Assembly: GCF_014205675.1 (NCBI RefSeq)
Contig: NZ_JACIIX010000009.1
Span: forward strand, 143,076 to 207,075
Direction: 5' to 3'
DNA from: Novispirillum itersonii
GTDB lineage: Bacteria; Pseudomonadota; Alphaproteobacteria; Rhodospirillales; Rhodospirillaceae
Length of the DNA: 64,000 bases
A program made the position numbers and the translations under genes. Of this stretch, positions 9,049-17,823 are shown piece by piece. Position 1 is the stretch's first letter, and each line of letters opens with the position of its first letter. The notes beneath the pieces were generated by a model. That model was not told where the DNA came from. It saw only the letters and a list, made by a program, of their open reading frames with translations, and searched no databases.

Positions 9049-9939
9049 TTACGCTGCCTGCGACCGCAGCCGGTTCAGCAGCCGGTCGCCAAAGGTGTTC
9101 AGCAGCAGCCCGGACAGGATCAGCGCGGCGGCCATCAGCTTGGCCGGGGTCAGGCTTTCGCCCAGCAGCAGCGTGGCGCTGCCCATGCCCCACACCGGCA
9201 CCATCAGGGTAAACGGTGCCACCTGTGCCGCCGGGTGGTGGCTCATCAGCCAGCCCCAGATGGCAAAGCCGAGCAGGGTGGCAACCGCGGCCAGAAACAC
9301 CACGGCGGCCCATCCGGCAACGCTGGCCGACAGAATGGTCTGCCACGCCTGCGCCGGTCCGGCTTCCAGCCCGAAGGACAGCAGCATCAGGGGAATCGGC
9401 GGGATCAGACTGGCCCAGACCATCAGGTTCAGCGGCTTGGATCCGGCGCAGCGCTTCTGGATCAGGTTGGCGAAGCCCCAGGCCACGGCGGCGGCAATCG
9501 CCAGCGCCAGACCGGTCAGCGGCAGTTCGGTGGTATCAGCCCCGGCGATCAGCACCGCGATCCCGGAAAAGGCGATGGCGGCAGCGGCGACGCGCATCAC
9601 GGTCAGCCGTTCCCCCAGCAGCAGCACCGCCAGCAGAATGGTGAAAAACGCCTGCGTCTGGAGCACCAGCGACGCCAGCCCGGCGGAGACGCCGACCTTC
9701 ATGCTGACGAACAGCAGCCCGAACTTGACCACCCCCAGCACGCCGCCAAGGGCGATAATCCATTTCCACGCCACATCGGGGCGGCGCAGGAAGAACACCG
9801 CAGGCAGGGCGGCGAACAGAAACCGCAGGGCACACAGCATCAGCGGCGGAAAATCGTGCAGTCCGATCTTGATGACCACAAAGTTGATGCCCCACAGGGC
9901 GGTGACCAGAACGGCAAGGGCAATGTGCGGCAACGGCAT
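9049..9939 (-). CDS. EamA-family (DMT superfamily) inner-membrane transporter
   Basis: 296 residues with about ten hydrophobic helices in two EamA repeats (roughly residues 5-135 and 150-285), the drug/metabolite transporter layout. The start ALAVLVTALWGINFVVIKIG is typical of the O-acetylserine/cysteine exporter (EamA/YdeD) branch. Export of an amino acid or related metabolite is likely but the substrate is not readable from sequence. It precedes the isocitrate-lyase-like gene on the minus strand. The following 160 bases up to the chemoreceptor stop codon hold no gene. Confidence 0.85.
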   Translation of the reverse strand: MPLPHIALAVLVTALWGINFVVIKIGLHDFPPLMLCALRFLFAALPAVFFLRRPDVAWKWIIALGGVLGVVKFGLLFVSMKVGVSAGLASLVLQTQAFFTILLAVLLLGERLTVMRVAAAAIAFSGIAVLIAGADTTELPLTGLALAIAAAVAWGFANLIQKRCAGSKPLNLMVWASLIPPIPLMLLSFGLEAGPAQAWQTILSASVAGWAAVVFLAAVATLLGFAIWGWLMSHHPAAQVAPFTLMVPVWGMGSATLLLGESLTPAKLMAAALILSGLLLNTFGDRLLNRLRSQAA

Positions 9940-10100
9940 GATGGGGAGTCCGGTTGCGGGAGGGGTGTGCGTACTGTGCGCCCGCCCGCGTGCCCGGTCA
10001 TGCGGAGAAATGTTGTACCTGACGATTTTTCCACAGGGTTAAGAGTCTGATCAGAATTTCTTATTGATGGCCAACCCGGGGCCGTGGCGGTGCCGGGCGG

Positions 10101-12089
10101 TCAGCGGCGTACCTCCCCGATAAAGGTCTGAATCAGCCGCCGCAGCACCCCGGCTTCCTCCTCCATCGTCCGCGCCGCCGTCTCCACCGTTTCCGCCGCC
10201 GCCCGGGCCTCCACCGCCGCCCGCTCGACATCGGCCATCATCCGCGCCGCGTCGGCGGTCCGGTCGGAGGCTTCGGTGATGTTGCGGGTGATTTCGGCGG
10301 TGGCGGCGGTCTGCTCATCCATGGTCTGCGATACCGTGCGGGCGATTTCGCCGCTTTCGATGATCACCTGCCGCACCGCGTCGATGGTCCGCAGCACCTC
10401 CTGCGTGCTGCCTTCCACATCATGGATGTGGGTGTTGATCTGAAGCGTTGCTTCGGCGGTCTGGGCCGCCAGAGCCTTGACCTCGCCCGCCACCACGGCA
10501 AAGCCTTTTCCGGCGTCCCCGGCGCGGGCGGCCTCGATGGTGGCGTTCAGGGCCAGCAGATTGGTCTGGCTGGCGATGGCGCTGATCAGGCCGGTCACCT
10601 CGCCGATCCGCCCGACGCTTCCGGCCAGACTGGCCGCCGCCGTTCCGGCGCGGGCCGCTTCGGCATCGGCCCCGGCTGCCTTCTCCGCCGAGGCATCAAT
10701 CTGGGTGGTGATCCCGGAGATGGAGCTGCACAGTTCTTCCGCTGCCGCGCTGATCACCGCTGACCGTGATGACATCTCCTGCACCGAGGCGGAGACCGCC
10801 TCGGCCTCGGTGCCGGTGCGGGCGGCAACCCCGGTCATCACCCCGGCGGTATCGCGCAGGGCGGCAGAGGCGGCGCTGACCCGGTCCATGGATCCGGCGG
10901 CGGCCTGTTCAAAGGCTTCAATCGCCGCCTGAATCTGCGCGGCATGCCGGAGTCTGTCCTGTTGCTCCGCCGCCCGTTCGGCCTGATGGTCGCGGTCGGC
11001 CTGCAAGGTTCCGCGCAGGTCGGCCACCGCCACCGCTGCCCGGCCGATTTCATCGCGGCGGTTGGTGTCCTGCACCGCGCCGTCCAGATCCCCGGCGGCC
11101 ATGCCGCCCAGACGGCCGGTCAGCCGCAGGATCGGGGCCGCCATCGCCCGCCCCAGCAGAATGGCGACGCAGCCCCCGGCCAGTGCCGCCACCGCGAACG
11201 ACAGCACCGCCTGCATCAGGGCATCGCGTTCTTCCGCCGCGTAGCGGGCCCGGTCGGCGGACACCTTCAGCACCGCGATGATCTTGCCGGAATAATCACT
11301 GACCGGGGCCAGCAGCACATCGTGGCTGCCGTTGTCTCCGGCGGACAGGGTGATCCGGCGGGTCCCGTCCTTCAGCACGGCGGGCAGGGCCGGATCGGCG
11401 CTGCTGTCAGCCAGACCGGCGGAGGAGGCGGCCAGACGCCGCAGCCCGTCCTTGCGGGGGGCATACAGTTCAAAATCCACGCCATCCCGGCGCAGCCCGG
11501 CCAGAAAAGCATCCTCAATCAGGAAGCCGACCTCCAGCGATCCGGCGTGGCGGTCATCCGGGCCGGGAACCGGCACCGCCCCGCGCACCGCCAGACCGGA
11601 AACCCCGTCTTCCAGCCCCTGAAGGCTGACTTTGTCGCGGTTGACCTGCACCAGCATGTGGCGGAAGCCGCTGAGGTCATCGCCGAACTGCTCCGGCTTG
11701 TTGACCCGCAGGAAGGAATGCACATCGGGGGTGTGGACCTGCATCTGCGAAATTCCGGTGCGGGCCTGAAGGGATTTGAACACCGGCCCCAGCACCTGAA
11801 GCATCTGCGGGCGGTCGCCACCGGCCAGTGCGGTCCGCACCCGGATCAGCGATCCCAGCGTTTCCGCCACCGACCGCACTTCCCGGGCATGAACGCCGAG
11901 GGTGGTGTGGAAGCTGGCCTCGGCCTGCGCCAGCGTTTCCTGCTCCGCCCGGTTGATTACCCCTTCGATCAGCCGCCCCTGCACCACCGACTGCACCAGA
12001 GAGACCACCGCCACCAGCAGGGCAATCGACAGCGACAGGCGCCCGGCCAGAGAGCGGCTGGGAGCGAAGCGGACGGCAAGGGCGGGCAT
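10101..12089 (-). CDS. Methyl-accepting chemotaxis protein with periplasmic Cache-like sensor
   Basis: 662 residues. Membrane helices lie at about 18-38 and 288-312. The 250-residue periplasmic region between them begins with a long helix ([20 protein letters not shown]) and contains [18 protein letters not shown], a pattern of double-Cache sensors of the chemoreceptor class. A HAMP linker follows (about 312-365, [22 protein letters not shown]). The signalling hairpin tip [20 protein letters not shown] lies near residue 510, with [15 protein letters not shown] after it. The ligand is probably a small metabolite bound directly in the Cache fold; identity unknown. It appears monocistronic. Confidence 0.93.
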   Translation of the reverse strand: MPALAVRFAPSRSLAGRLSLSIALLVAVVSLVQSVVQGRLIEGVINRAEQETLAQAEASFHTTLGVHAREVRSVAETLGSLIRVRTALAGGDRPQMLQVLGPVFKSLQARTGISQMQVHTPDVHSFLRVNKPEQFGDDLSGFRHMLVQVNRDKVSLQGLEDGVSGLAVRGAVPVPGPDDRHAGSLEVGFLIEDAFLAGLRRDGVDFELYAPRKDGLRRLAASSAGLADSSADPALPAVLKDGTRRITLSAGDNGSHDVLLAPVSDYSGKIIAVLKVSADRARYAAEERDALMQAVLSFAVAALAGGCVAILLGRAMAAPILRLTGRLGGMAAGDLDGAVQDTNRRDEIGRAAVAVADLRGTLQADRDHQAERAAEQQDRLRHAAQIQAAIEAFEQAAAGSMDRVSAASAALRDTAGVMTGVAARTGTEAEAVSASVQEMSSRSAVISAAAEELCSSISGITTQIDASAEKAAGADAEAARAGTAAASLAGSVGRIGEVTGLISAIASQTNLLALNATIEAARAGDAGKGFAVVAGEVKALAAQTAEATLQINTHIHDVEGSTQEVLRTIDAVRQVIIESGEIARTVSQTMDEQTAATAEITRNITEASDRTADAARMMADVERAAVEARAAAETVETAARTMEEEAGVLRRLIQTFIGEVRR

Positions 12090-12208
12090 GGGAAAACCTC
12101 CTGCATCGGGATCCTGAGGGAGCCGGGGCAGACTACAGGAGGATTAATTCAGAAGTACAGAATATTAGGGGGGTTTAAATTTTATGACAGACCCAAGGGG
12201 CAGGCGGC

Positions 12209-13597
12209 TTATGCCCTCCCGCTGCGGCGCAGCAGGATCAGCCCGCCGATCAGCCCGGTGGCGACGGCCAGCATCGCCGTTCCGGCCAGAAAGACCGCGC
12301 CGATCCGTTGCGCCAGTGCCGACGGGCCGGTCTGGTCAGCGGGCAGGGCGTGGGAGAAGACCACCACCAGCACCGCCAGCCCCAGCGCCCCGCCCAACTG
12401 GTGGGCGGCGTTGACCAGCCCGGAGGCTGCCCCCGCCCGCTCCGGCGGGATACCGGCGACGCTGACCACCATCAGCGGGCTTAACGTCAGCCCCTGTCCG
12501 AGCCCCAGCCCGATCAGCGGCAGGGCCAGACCGGGGAGACCGGCCCCGGCGTCAACGGCGGCGGTCAGCGAGGCCAGCGCCAGCAGCGTCGCCCCCATGC
12601 CGGTCATCAGCAGCGGCCACGGCCCGGTCCGGCGGCTCAGGCGCGGCACCGCCATCGCCCCGGCAAACTGCGGCACCGCAATCAGCAGAAAGGTCACCCC
12701 GGTGGCGGAGGCGCTGAGCCCGAGAGCCCCTTGCAGAAGCTGACTGGTGAAGAACCACATCCCGACCATCGCCCCCAGATAAAACATCCGGGCCAGCAGG
12801 GCACCGCTGCGGCTGCGGTCGGTAAACAGGCCCAGCGGCATGATCGGCTGCACCGCCCGCCGTTCGTGCCACACCAGCACCGCCAGCAGCAGGCCACCGC
12901 CGCCAAGGGCCGCCAGCGTCAGCCGTTCCGTCCATCCGGTTTCCGCCGCGTGGATCAGCCCGAACACCAGCGCCCCCATCCCCAGCGTGGAGCACACCGC
13001 CCCCGGCAGGTCAAACCGGCCGGAATGGCGGGCCGTTTCCGTCACATACCGCCGGGTTCCGGCAATCAGGGCCAGCCCGACCGGCAGATTGATGAAAAAC
13101 CCGGCCCGCCACGAAACCCAGTCGGCCAGCAGCCCGCCCAGCACCAGCCCGACGCTGGCGGCCACCCCGGCGGTGGCACCATACAGGCTGAGGGCATGGG
13201 TCCGCTCCGGCCCTTCCGGAAAATGGACGGTCAGCAGCGCCAGCGTCGCCGGGGCCAGCACCGCCGCCCCCAGCCCCTGCACCGCCCGCCCGGCCAGCAT
13301 CACCCCGGCGGTCGGGGCTAGCGCTATCACCACCGAGGTCAGGGTGAAAATCCACAGCCCCAGCAGAAACATCCGCCGCCGCCCCAGCAGATCCCCGGCC
13401 CGGGCCCCCAGCAGCAGAAACCCGCCGAAGGTCAGCGTATAGGCGCTGTGCACCCACGACAGCCCGGCCGGGGTAAACCCGAGGCTGTCACGGATCCGGG
13501 GCAGGCCGGTGATGACAATGGAAACATCGACCACCAGCATCAGATAGCTGGCGAGGACGAGCAGCAGGATCGGCAGGCGCTCTTTGGCAATCGGCAT
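12209..13597 (-). CDS. MFS multidrug exporter, DHA2 (EmrB/QacA) type
   Basis: 462 residues from the ATG at 13595-13597 (MPIAKERLP); an in-frame ATG eight codons earlier is possible. Roughly fourteen hydrophobic segments fit the 14-TMS DHA2 branch. Family motifs are motif A as GARAGDLLGRRRMFLLG after helix 2, and motif C-like glycine-rich GAAVLAPATLALL in helix 4-5. Such proteins export drugs or toxic compounds by proton antiport. The divergent LysR gene, 120 bases away, is its likely regulator. Confidence 0.88.
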   Translation of the reverse strand: MPIAKERLPILLLVLASYLMLVVDVSIVITGLPRIRDSLGFTPAGLSWVHSAYTLTFGGFLLLGARAGDLLGRRRMFLLGLWIFTLTSVVIALAPTAGVMLAGRAVQGLGAAVLAPATLALLTVHFPEGPERTHALSLYGATAGVAASVGLVLGGLLADWVSWRAGFFINLPVGLALIAGTRRYVTETARHSGRFDLPGAVCSTLGMGALVFGLIHAAETGWTERLTLAALGGGGLLLAVLVWHERRAVQPIMPLGLFTDRSRSGALLARMFYLGAMVGMWFFTSQLLQGALGLSASATGVTFLLIAVPQFAGAMAVPRLSRRTGPWPLLMTGMGATLLALASLTAAVDAGAGLPGLALPLIGLGLGQGLTLSPLMVVSVAGIPPERAGAASGLVNAAHQLGGALGLAVLVVVFSHALPADQTGPSALAQRIGAVFLAGTAMLAVATGLIGGLILLRRSGRA

Positions 13598-13717
13598 TAT
13601 CACAGTCCGGGTTTGTGCCACCGGAGCCCGGCGGCAGGCAGACTGCGGAGAATAGGGCTTGTCCGGTCCGGCGATTACCCTGAAAAATGCGGATGGACTT
13701 ATCGAAACGGCTCATCA

Positions 13718-14623
13718 ATGCAGCGACCTCCCCTGAATGACCTCGCCGCTTTCCTGATGGTGGCGCAGGAATGCAGCTTCACCCGCGCCGCCGCCCGGCT
13801 GGGGGTGTCACAGTCCGCCCTCAGCCATACCATCAGCACGCTGGAACAGCGGCTGGGCCTGCGCCTGCTGACCCGCACCACCCGCAGCGTGGCGGTCACC
13901 GAGGCGGGGGAGCGGCTGATGCAGTCGGTCGGGCCGAAACTGGCGGAGATTGAGGCTGATCTGGCGGCGCTGACCGCCCTGCGGGACAGGCCCGCCGGGA
14001 CCATCCGCATCACGGTGGCGGAGCATGCCGCCAATACCGTGCTGTGGCCGGTGCTGGACCGGCTGCTGCCGGAGTATCCGGATATCCATGCCGAAGTGGT
14101 GATCGAGTCCATCCTGCGCGATATCGTCGCGGAACGTTTTGATGCCGGAATCCGTCTGGGGGAGGATGTGGACCGTGACATGATCGCGGTACCGCTGGGG
14201 CCGCCGCTGCGGATGGCGGTGGTCGGGGCCCCGGCCTATTTTGCCGGGCGGCCGCTGCCGGTGGTGCCGCAGGACCTGACCGCGCACCGCTGCATCAATC
14301 TGCGGCTGCCGACCTTCGGCGGGCTGTATGCGTGGGAGTTTGAAAAGAACGGCCATGCCCTGCGGGTGCGGGTGGACGGGGGCCTGACCGTCAACAGCGG
14401 GGCGCTGGCGCGGCGGGCCTGTCTGGCCGGGCACGGGCTGGCCTATGTGCTGGCCGATACGGTGGCGGAGCCTATCACCGCTGGTGACCTGATCCGGGTG
14501 CTGGAGGATTGGTGTCCGCCGTTTCCCGGATATCATCTATATTACCCCAGCCGCCGCCAGCCGACACCGGCTTTCTCGGTGTTGCTGGCGGCCCTGAAAC
14601 GGCAGGCGGCCGAAATGGGGTAA
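13718..14623 (+). CDS. LysR-family transcriptional regulator
   Basis: 301 residues from the ATG at 13718. The frame is open further upstream to 13448, but that part overlaps the divergent exporter gene and has no LysR resemblance. The N-terminal winged helix-turn-helix reads FLMVAQECSFTRAAARLGVS, then QSALSHTISTLEQRLG. The rest is a two-lobe periplasmic-binding-like effector domain. The branch (RTTRSVAVTEAGERL) is common among regulators of drug-export or aromatic-catabolism genes. Its divergent placement against the MFS exporter suggests control of that gene and of itself from the shared 120-base region. Confidence 0.92.
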   Translation: MQRPPLNDLAAFLMVAQECSFTRAAARLGVSQSALSHTISTLEQRLGLRLLTRTTRSVAVTEAGERLMQSVGPKLAEIEADLAALTALRDRPAGTIRITVAEHAANTVLWPVLDRLLPEYPDIHAEVVIESILRDIVAERFDAGIRLGEDVDRDMIAVPLGPPLRMAVVGAPAYFAGRPLPVVPQDLTAHRCINLRLPTFGGLYAWEFEKNGHALRVRVDGGLTVNSGALARRACLAGHGLAYVLADTVAEPITAGDLIRVLEDWCPPFPGYHLYYPSRRQPTPAFSVLLAALKRQAAEMG

Positions 14624-14646
14624 GGGGCAGGGGGAAGAGTAGCGGC

Positions 14647-15450
14647 TCAGGCGAAGCGGTAGGCGTCCAGCGACAGCACCCCGTATTCCATCGCCCGGTG
14701 GATCCGCTGCCCGGCCCCGCCGGCACCCAGGGCGACAAACAGCGGCAGCAGGTGTTCCGGCGTCGGGTGGTTGCGTCTGGCGTTGGGGGCCTGCGCAGAC
14801 CAGTCCAGCAGGGCCGGAATATCGTTGCGGGCGATGGCGTCGTCGAACCATTCGGCAAAGGTGTCGGCCCAGCCTTCCGGGGCGGCATCGAAGGCGGCGC
14901 GGCGCATCATCCATTCCCGCAGATTGTGGGTCATGGCGCCGGAAGCCAGCACCATCACCCCCTCATCGCGCAGCGGCTTCAGGGCCTGCCCGACGCGGTA
15001 GGCATGGGCGGCCCCCAGATGCGGCTGCACGGAAAGCTGGAACACCGGCAGATCCGCCTGCGGATACATCAGCTTCATCGGCACCCACGCGCCGTGATCC
15101 AGACCATAGTCCGGGTCGGCGGCGGTCGGCAGCCCGGCATCACGCAGCAGGCCCTGAACCCGCCGGGCCAGATCCGGTGCGCCGGGGGCCGGATAGACCA
15201 TTCGGTACAGTTCCTGCGGGAAGCCGTAAAAGTCATGGATGGTGTCCGGCCGGGCGGCGGTGCTGACCGCCACCTGATCGGTGCACCAGTGGGCGGAAAC
15301 GGCGATCACCGCCGTCGGGCGCGGCAGATCCGCCCCCAGCCGGTCGAGGAAGTGCCGGGTCGGCGACTGTTCCAGCGGCATGGTCGGGGCACCGTGCGAG
15401 ACGAAGATGCTGGGGGCAGGGGTGGGGGCGGCAGGGGTGACGGTCTGCAT
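14647..15450 (-). CDS. Class III extradiol ring-cleavage dioxygenase, DODA/YgiD type
   Basis: 267 residues from the ATG at 15448-15450 (MQTVTPAAP). It belongs to the LigB-type, 4,5-DOPA dioxygenase-like family. Likely iron ligands are the histidines in IFVSHGAPTMP near the N-terminus and in LDHGAWVPM, and a conserved histidine occurs in SGAMTHNLREW. Family members cleave catechol rings with oxygen, and bacterial ones are often of unknown physiological substrate. The DoxX gene lies 164 bases upstream on the same strand but is separated by a strong terminator, so it is probably not a simple operon. It converges on the preceding LysR gene with 23 bases between. Confidence 0.85.
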   Translation of the reverse strand: MQTVTPAAPTPAPSIFVSHGAPTMPLEQSPTRHFLDRLGADLPRPTAVIAVSAHWCTDQVAVSTAARPDTIHDFYGFPQELYRMVYPAPGAPDLARRVQGLLRDAGLPTAADPDYGLDHGAWVPMKLMYPQADLPVFQLSVQPHLGAAHAYRVGQALKPLRDEGVMVLASGAMTHNLREWMMRRAAFDAAPEGWADTFAEWFDDAIARNDIPALLDWSAQAPNARRNHPTPEHLLPLFVALGAGGAGQRIHRAMEYGVLSLDAYRFA

Positions 15451-15529
15451 GAAGGGGACTCCGGATCCGGGGGCCGTGGCGGCACTGTGCCTGCGCTGCG
15501 GCCGGAACACATCTGGAAAAGAGGTCAGC

Positions 15530-15572
15530 GGGGAAAGAAAAAGGGCGCCGCATGGTCTCCCCTGCGGCGCCC
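15530..15572 (-). terminator. Rho-independent terminator after the DoxX gene
   Basis: A perfect ten-base stem, GGGCGCCGCA (15543-15552) with TGCGGCGCCC (15563-15572), has a ten-base loop. Read on the minus strand it is followed by a T-rich run (TTTTTCTTT, 15534-15542). It lies 43 bases past the DoxX stop codon. Confidence 0.85.
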
Positions 15573-15614
15573 GGGTGTCCGGACGGGTCTGCCCTGAGCG
15601 TTTTCAGCGCAGGA

Positions 15615-16061
15615 TCAGGCCGGTTCGGACCGGGTGCCAATGCCGACCAGAGCCAGCAGATCGACCGGAACGGCGAAGGCACCCTTCCCCAGCAGCGCCT
15701 GAACCAGCAGGCTCACGGTCCAGAACGCCGGAAATTCCCAGCCGCCACCCTGCGAGGAGAACACCCAGCCGTTGCCGGAGTGGGCCAGCGCCGCCCCGAT
15801 CAGGGTCGGCAGCAGCAGGACGGAGGCCAGACGCACATGCAGCCCAAGGATCAGGGCCAGACCGCCGACGACTTCGGCGAAGATCACCAGATAGGCGGCA
15901 AAACCGGGCAGGCCGAGGCTTTCGAAGAAGGCGGCGGTCCCGGCCGGGGTGAACACGAAAATCTTCATCAGGCCGTGCGACAGCGTCATCACGCCAAGGG
16001 CGAGGCGCAGCAGCAGGGCGGCGTAGGCGGAGGACGGGGTTTCGAAGGTGGTGTCGGACAT
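15615..16061 (-). CDS. DoxX-family membrane protein
   Basis: 148 residues with four hydrophobic segments: LLLRLALGVMTLSHGLMKIF at the start, then FAAYLVIFAEVVGGLALILG, SVLLLPTLIGAALAHSG and a C-terminal one. This is the DoxX/SURF4-like fold, a small inner-membrane protein family linked loosely to redox or thiosulfate metabolism in other organisms. The start is the ATG at 16059-16061, since the upstream part of the frame is non-family sequence. DoxX proteins are often found with LysR regulators and DODA or pirin genes, as here. The specific role is not known. Confidence 0.85.
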   Translation of the reverse strand: MSDTTFETPSSAYAALLLRLALGVMTLSHGLMKIFVFTPAGTAAFFESLGLPGFAAYLVIFAEVVGGLALILGLHVRLASVLLLPTLIGAALAHSGNGWVFSSQGGGWEFPAFWTVSLLVQALLGKGAFAVPVDLLALVGIGTRSEPA

Positions 16062-16172
16062 GGTCAGAATTCCTTGGGGTCTGCTGTGGGTGCCGTGGAT
16101 CACGGCCCGGTCGATGAAGGAACCTTACCCTCTGGCCACCCATCACGGAACTTTGGTATGGTGAGTATCACT

Positions 16173-16187
16173 ATTCATGTGGTGAAT
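16173..16187. promoter_or_regulatory. Palindrome in the LysR/DoxX divergent region, candidate LysR operator
   Basis: ATTCA-TGTGG-TGAAT is a perfect 5-5-5 inverted repeat of the T-N11-A class bound by LysR proteins. It overlaps the first bases of the annotated LysR start codon (16186), which leaves the second ATG at 16192 as a possible true start. Operator function is inferred. Confidence 0.45.
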
Positions 16188-17115
16188 GATCATGCTGCCA
16201 GACCTGAACCTGCTGCGGGTGTTTGACGCCATCTGGCAGGAACATTCCCTGACCCGGGCCGCTGCCCGGCTGCACCTGACCCAGCCAGCGGTCAGCAATG
16301 CTCTGCGCCGCCTGCGGGAGCATCTGGGCGATGACCTGTTCCAGCGCGGGCCGGATGGCATGGTGCCGACCGCCACCGCCGCCACCATGGCCCCGCATGT
16401 GCGGGCGGCGCTGGAGGCCGTTGACACCGCCTTCAATGCCGGAAAACCGTTTGATCCCTGTACCGCCACAGAACGGCTGGTGCTGGCGGTGTCCGATCAG
16501 GCGGAGGTGGCGCTGGGGTCACCGCTGCTGTCGGCGCTGCGGCGGCAGGCCCCGGGGATGCAGGTGCTGTTCCGCCACATCGGCCGCGATGACGTGACGG
16601 AGGAACTGGACAACCAGCGCGCCATGCTGGCCCTTGGCGTGCTGCCGGAACCGCCGTCGCGCATGACCCGCATCCGCCTCTACCGCGATCCGCTGATGAT
16701 GCTGGTGCGGCCCGGCCATCCGCTGCTGGCGGCGGAAGACCGGATGGCGGCCTATCTGGCTTTGCCGCACATCCTGCTGTCGCCGGTGGGGGATCTGCAC
16801 GGGGCGGTGGACCGTATGCTGGCGCAGATGGGCCACAGCCGCCATGTGGCGGTGGTGGTGGCCCATATGGCCTCCGCCGCCATCATGACCGCGCAGGAAG
16901 ACCTGATCTGGTCGCTGCCGGACCGCGCCGCCCGGCTGTGGGAGCAGCACATGGGGCTGATCCGGCTGCCGGTGCCGTTCGAGCCGGAGGGGGCACCGCT
17001 GTCGATGGTGTTCCACCGCCGGTTCGAGACCTATCCGCCGCACCAGTGGCTGCGCCGCCTGATTGTCAGTGTGGCCCGGGGGGAGGACACTGGGGAGGGG
17101 GAACAGCAGGTCTGA
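16186..17115 (+). CDS. LysR-family transcriptional regulator
   Basis: 309 residues if translation starts at 16186, or 307 from the ATG at 16192 (MLPDLNLLRVF). The helix-turn-helix reads LTRAAARLHLTQPAVSNALR, and GDDLFQRGPDGMVPT marks the NodD/SyrM-like or PA0477-like branch. The C-terminal two-lobe effector domain is complete. It lies divergently to the DoxX gene, with 124 bases between them, and probably regulates DoxX and possibly the DODA-type dioxygenase. Confidence 0.92.
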   Translation: MIMLPDLNLLRVFDAIWQEHSLTRAAARLHLTQPAVSNALRRLREHLGDDLFQRGPDGMVPTATAATMAPHVRAALEAVDTAFNAGKPFDPCTATERLVLAVSDQAEVALGSPLLSALRRQAPGMQVLFRHIGRDDVTEELDNQRAMLALGVLPEPPSRMTRIRLYRDPLMMLVRPGHPLLAAEDRMAAYLALPHILLSPVGDLHGAVDRMLAQMGHSRHVAVVVAHMASAAIMTAQEDLIWSLPDRAARLWEQHMGLIRLPVPFEPEGAPLSMVFHRRFETYPPHQWLRRLIVSVARGEDTGEGEQQV

Positions 17116-17167
17116 CGGCGGCGGAAAATGATCTCTATCAAGGTGGCCGGGCCGGAAAAACAGGAGT

Positions 17168-17746
17168 ATGACAGCATCCAACGATTCCTCCTGTCCGGAG
17201 CCCCCTGTGATGATTGACCCGACTCCCCCCGTCACCTATGCCGCGTGGCAGCCGAAGGATCCCTCCCGCGACCTGAACGAAGAGGATATCACCAGACTGG
17301 TGCATACCTTCTACGGTCATATCCGCGACCATGACACCCTCGGCCCGGTGTTCAAGACCGCCCTGCACGATGACTGGGGCCCGCATCTGGATAAGATGGT
17401 GGACTTCTGGTGTTCGATGATGCTGGGCGTCAAACGGTATGACGGCCGCCCGCTGCCGGTGCATGTCAACATGCCGGACCTGAAGGATGAGCACTTCGGG
17501 CAGTGGCTGGCGCTGTTCCATGTCACCACCCACAGCCTGTTTACCCCGGAGGTGGCTGGGATTTTCATGGAACGGGCGCAGCGGATGGCCCAGTCGTTCC
17601 GCTATGCCATCGCCCTGCATGCTGACCGTTCACCGGCCCCGGCCCATGACCATTCCAACGGTCATTCTCATGGGCATTCTCATGGCCATTCCCACCCGAC
17701 CGGCGGCTGTGGCTGCGGTGGCGGGGGCGGTGGCTGCGGATCCTGA
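17168..17746 (+). CDS. Group III truncated haemoglobin with His- and Gly/Cys-rich tail
   Basis: 192 residues. Residues 25-150 form a group III (P) truncated haemoglobin, with DEHFGQWLALF containing the proximal-histidine region and VDFWCSMMLGVKRYDGRP on helix E. Members bind oxygen or nitric oxide. The last 40 residues are unusual: a histidine-rich run (HDHSNGHSHGHSHGHSH) and then CGCGGGGGGCGS. The normal family length is about 130-150, so this tail is an addition and looks like a metal-binding segment. ATG at 17168 is used; the ATG at 17210 is an alternative with a better-spaced GGAG. No partner gene is adjacent; LysR genes flank both sides. Confidence 0.88.
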   Translation: MTASNDSSCPEPPVMIDPTPPVTYAAWQPKDPSRDLNEEDITRLVHTFYGHIRDHDTLGPVFKTALHDDWGPHLDKMVDFWCSMMLGVKRYDGRPLPVHVNMPDLKDEHFGQWLALFHVTTHSLFTPEVAGIFMERAQRMAQSFRYAIALHADRSPAPAHDHSNGHSHGHSHGHSHPTGGCGCGGGGGGCGS

Positions 17747-17772
17747 TTGTATTTCTGGCCCCTTGTATGCTT

Positions 17773-17802
17773 CCCCTCCACAGGTGTACGCCTGTGGAGG
17801 GG
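17773..17802. terminator. Perfect 12-bp inverted repeat after the haemoglobin gene
   Basis: CCCCTCCACAGG and CCTGTGGAGGGG enclose the six-base loop TGTACG. There is no T-run on the plus strand, so it may be an inefficient terminator, an mRNA-stabilising hairpin, or an operator for the LysR gene that starts 22 bases later. Confidence 0.5.
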
Positions 17803-17823
17803 CGGTGAACGGGGGAGGGTATC

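Noticed and set aside
13448..13717. N-terminal extension of the first LysR regulator
   Set aside because: The extra 90 codons overlap the divergent exporter gene, have no LysR resemblance, and the ATG at 13718 gives the standard protein length.
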